From Clostridioides difficile_D (GTDB lineage Bacteria; Bacillota; Clostridia; Peptostreptococcales; Peptostreptococcaceae), in assembly GCA_945861085.1 (NCBI GenBank), contig OX244046.1:806001-870000 (forward strand): DNA of 64,000 nt, given 5' to 3'. Shown piece by piece: positions 62,902-64,000 of the stretch. Positions within the stretch are counted from its first letter, which is position 1. Every line of letters begins with the position of its first letter. The position numbers and the translations under genes were made by a program. The notes beneath the pieces are model-generated. The model did no database searches. It was not told where the DNA came from and saw nothing but the letters and a program-made list of their open reading frames with translations.

Positions 62902-63666
62902 ATGGAAGTAACTGTTGCCAGAGAAGAAAAAAAACCTCTTCTTAGTCATGAAGAGACTCTAGAACTTATTGAAAAAGTTCAAAATGGAGATGAAGAGGCA
63001 AAGGAAATATTAATATCAAGCAATTTAGGTCTAGTTAGGAGCGTTGTATCTAGATTTTTAAATATAGGATATGATAGAGAAGATTTATTTCAGTTAGGTT
63101 CTATAGGCTTAATAAAATCAATATATAAATTTGACCCAAAATTTAATGTAAAATTCTCTACTTATGCAGTACCAATGATTTTAGGTGAAATAAAGAGATA
63201 CTTAAGAGATGATGGTATGATAAAAGTATCAAGGTCTTTAAAGCAAATAGCTGTAAAGGCAAAGATGGAAAGTGAAGCTTTAACTAAAAAATTAGGTAGA
63301 GAACCGAGTATAGAAGAATTAGCTAAAGCAATAGATGTAGAAAAAGAAGATTTAGTAATGGCTATGGAAGCTAATTTCAACGTTGAGTATTTGCAAGGAG
63401 TTATTCATGAAGAGGAAGGTTCTCCAATATGTCTTATTGATAAAATAAGCATGAAAGGAGAAAGTGAAGAAGAAAAAGTAGTGGATAATATATTGTTAAA
63501 AGACATACTTGGAAGATTAGATAAGAGAGAACGCCAAATAATAGTTCTCAGATACTTTGAAGATATGACTCAAAGTGAAATAGGAGAAATGCTTAATATA
63601 TCACAGGTTCAAGTATCTAGGATAGAGAAAAAAGTGTTATCTAAGTTAAAAGAATATATATCATGA
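62902..63666 (+). CDS. sigF: forespore sigma factor SigF
   Basis: The 254-residue sigma-70 family protein has region 2 (NLGLVRSVVSRFLNIGYDRE, then DLFQLGSIGLIKSIYKFDP, FSTYAVPMILGEIKRYLRDD), a region 3 helix (LGREPSIEELA), and region 4 with the helix-turn-helix MTQSEIGEMLNISQVQVSRIE. It directs the first forespore-specific transcription in sporulation. AAAGTGAGG precedes ATG 62902. It is held inactive by SpoIIAB. Confidence 0.96.
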   Translation: MEVTVAREEKKPLLSHEETLELIEKVQNGDEEAKEILISSNLGLVRSVVSRFLNIGYDREDLFQLGSIGLIKSIYKFDPKFNVKFSTYAVPMILGEIKRYLRDDGMIKVSRSLKQIAVKAKMESEALTKKLGREPSIEELAKAIDVEKEDLVMAMEANFNVEYLQGVIHEEEGSPICLIDKISMKGESEEEKVVDNILLKDILGRLDKRERQIIVLRYFEDMTQSEIGEMLNISQVQVSRIEKKVLSKLKEYIS

Positions 63667-63794
63667 GAGTACTTATGATATGTAGAATAACAAGGATGTG
63701 TAGAATAACAAAAAATAATAAAGGTATTACTAAAATAAGTTGTAATAACTTTTTATGTTAAGTTTTTAAATTATTAATAAAAAATAATAAAAAT

Positions 63795-63851
63795 AAGGTG
63801 TCTTTATGAGAAAATAGAATTTTTCTTTATCAGGCATCTTTTTTATTTTTT
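63795..63851 (+). terminator. terminator after sigF
   Basis: AAGGTGTC (63795-63802) pairs with GGCATCTT (63833-63840), with inner ATGAGAAAA/TTTTCTTTAT pairing, and is followed by a long T-run. It separates the spoIIA operon from spoVAC. Confidence 0.8.
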
Positions 63852-63932
63852 GACAAAACTTTAAACAGTCAAAATAAATAATAGGTTTATTTTTTTTAAA
63901 TTAACAAATAATACTTTAGAGAGGTGTTTAGT

Positions 63933-64000
63933 ATGGATAAAAATTATAAAAAATATGTAGACCAAATAAGCCCAAAACCTACATATTTAAAAAACTATAC
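63933..64000 (+). CDS. spoVAC: stage V sporulation protein AC (5' end only)
   Basis: ATG 63933 follows AGAGAGGTG and opens MDKNYKKYVDQISPKPTYLK before the window ends. This matches the N-terminus of SpoVAC, which moves dipicolinic acid into the spore. The position right after sigF agrees with the C. difficile gene order. Only 22 codons are visible. Confidence 0.75.
   Translation, partial: MDKNYKKYVDQISPKPTYLKNY

Overview
The window is AT-rich, low-GC Firmicute DNA, and its gene content and order match Clostridioides difficile. The main markers are a Wood-Ljungdahl cluster, a three-cysteine type IV pilin that I recognise as PilJ, CWB2 cell-wall-binding repeats, a degraded IS605-type TnpB, and spoIIAA-spoIIAB-sigF followed by the start of spoVAC. 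I recognised the organism from the sequence and did not search any database.

Region 1 (1-19.4 kb) is acetyl-CoA (Wood-Ljungdahl) metabolism on the + strand. The methyl branch is fhs-fchA-folD-metV-metF-lpdA, followed by cooC and the CODH/ACS genes acsD-acsC-acsE-acsB. After these come gcvH, a corrinoid reactivase (AcsV/RACo type), two radical SAM proteins and a LipM-type octanoyltransferase. This last set reads as a complete pathway for making lipoyl-GcvH. It is followed by three small genes that look like nickel accessory factors (CooT-like, DUF3842, His-rich). FolD has lost two residues of the cyclohydrolase site, which fits the separate cyclohydrolase FchA beside it.

Region 2 (19.4-28.6 kb) holds a HisK-type phosphatase, two exported proteins of unknown role, and several non-coding repeats. 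It also holds a four-gene set: class V aminotransferase, glycerol-kinase-like protein, EutH-like permease and DeoR regulator. The kinase lacks the glycerol-binding arginine. A tRNA-Ser(GCU) ends the region.

Region 3 (28.6-40.7 kb) has motAB, a solute-binding lipoprotein paired with a membrane GGDEF-EAL protein, a UvrD/PcrA-like helicase, and a polar amino acid ABC transporter. The transporter sits behind a T-box leader whose antiterminator/terminator half is present twice.

Region 4 (40.8-53.3 kb) begins with a probable small RNA on the minus strand. Then come iscS-thiI-crcB-pilJ, a nitroreductase, two repeat-rich secreted or cell-wall proteins, a decayed IS605-type element, and the last 66 codons of an EAL-domain gene cut off by that element.

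Region 5 (53.3-64 kb) has pyruvate formate-lyase with its activase (minus strand), a Ca2+/Na+ antiporter-type protein, a DEAD-box helicase, a molybdopterin oxidoreductase with an internal 14-residue repeat, the sigma-F operon, and the first codons of spoVAC.
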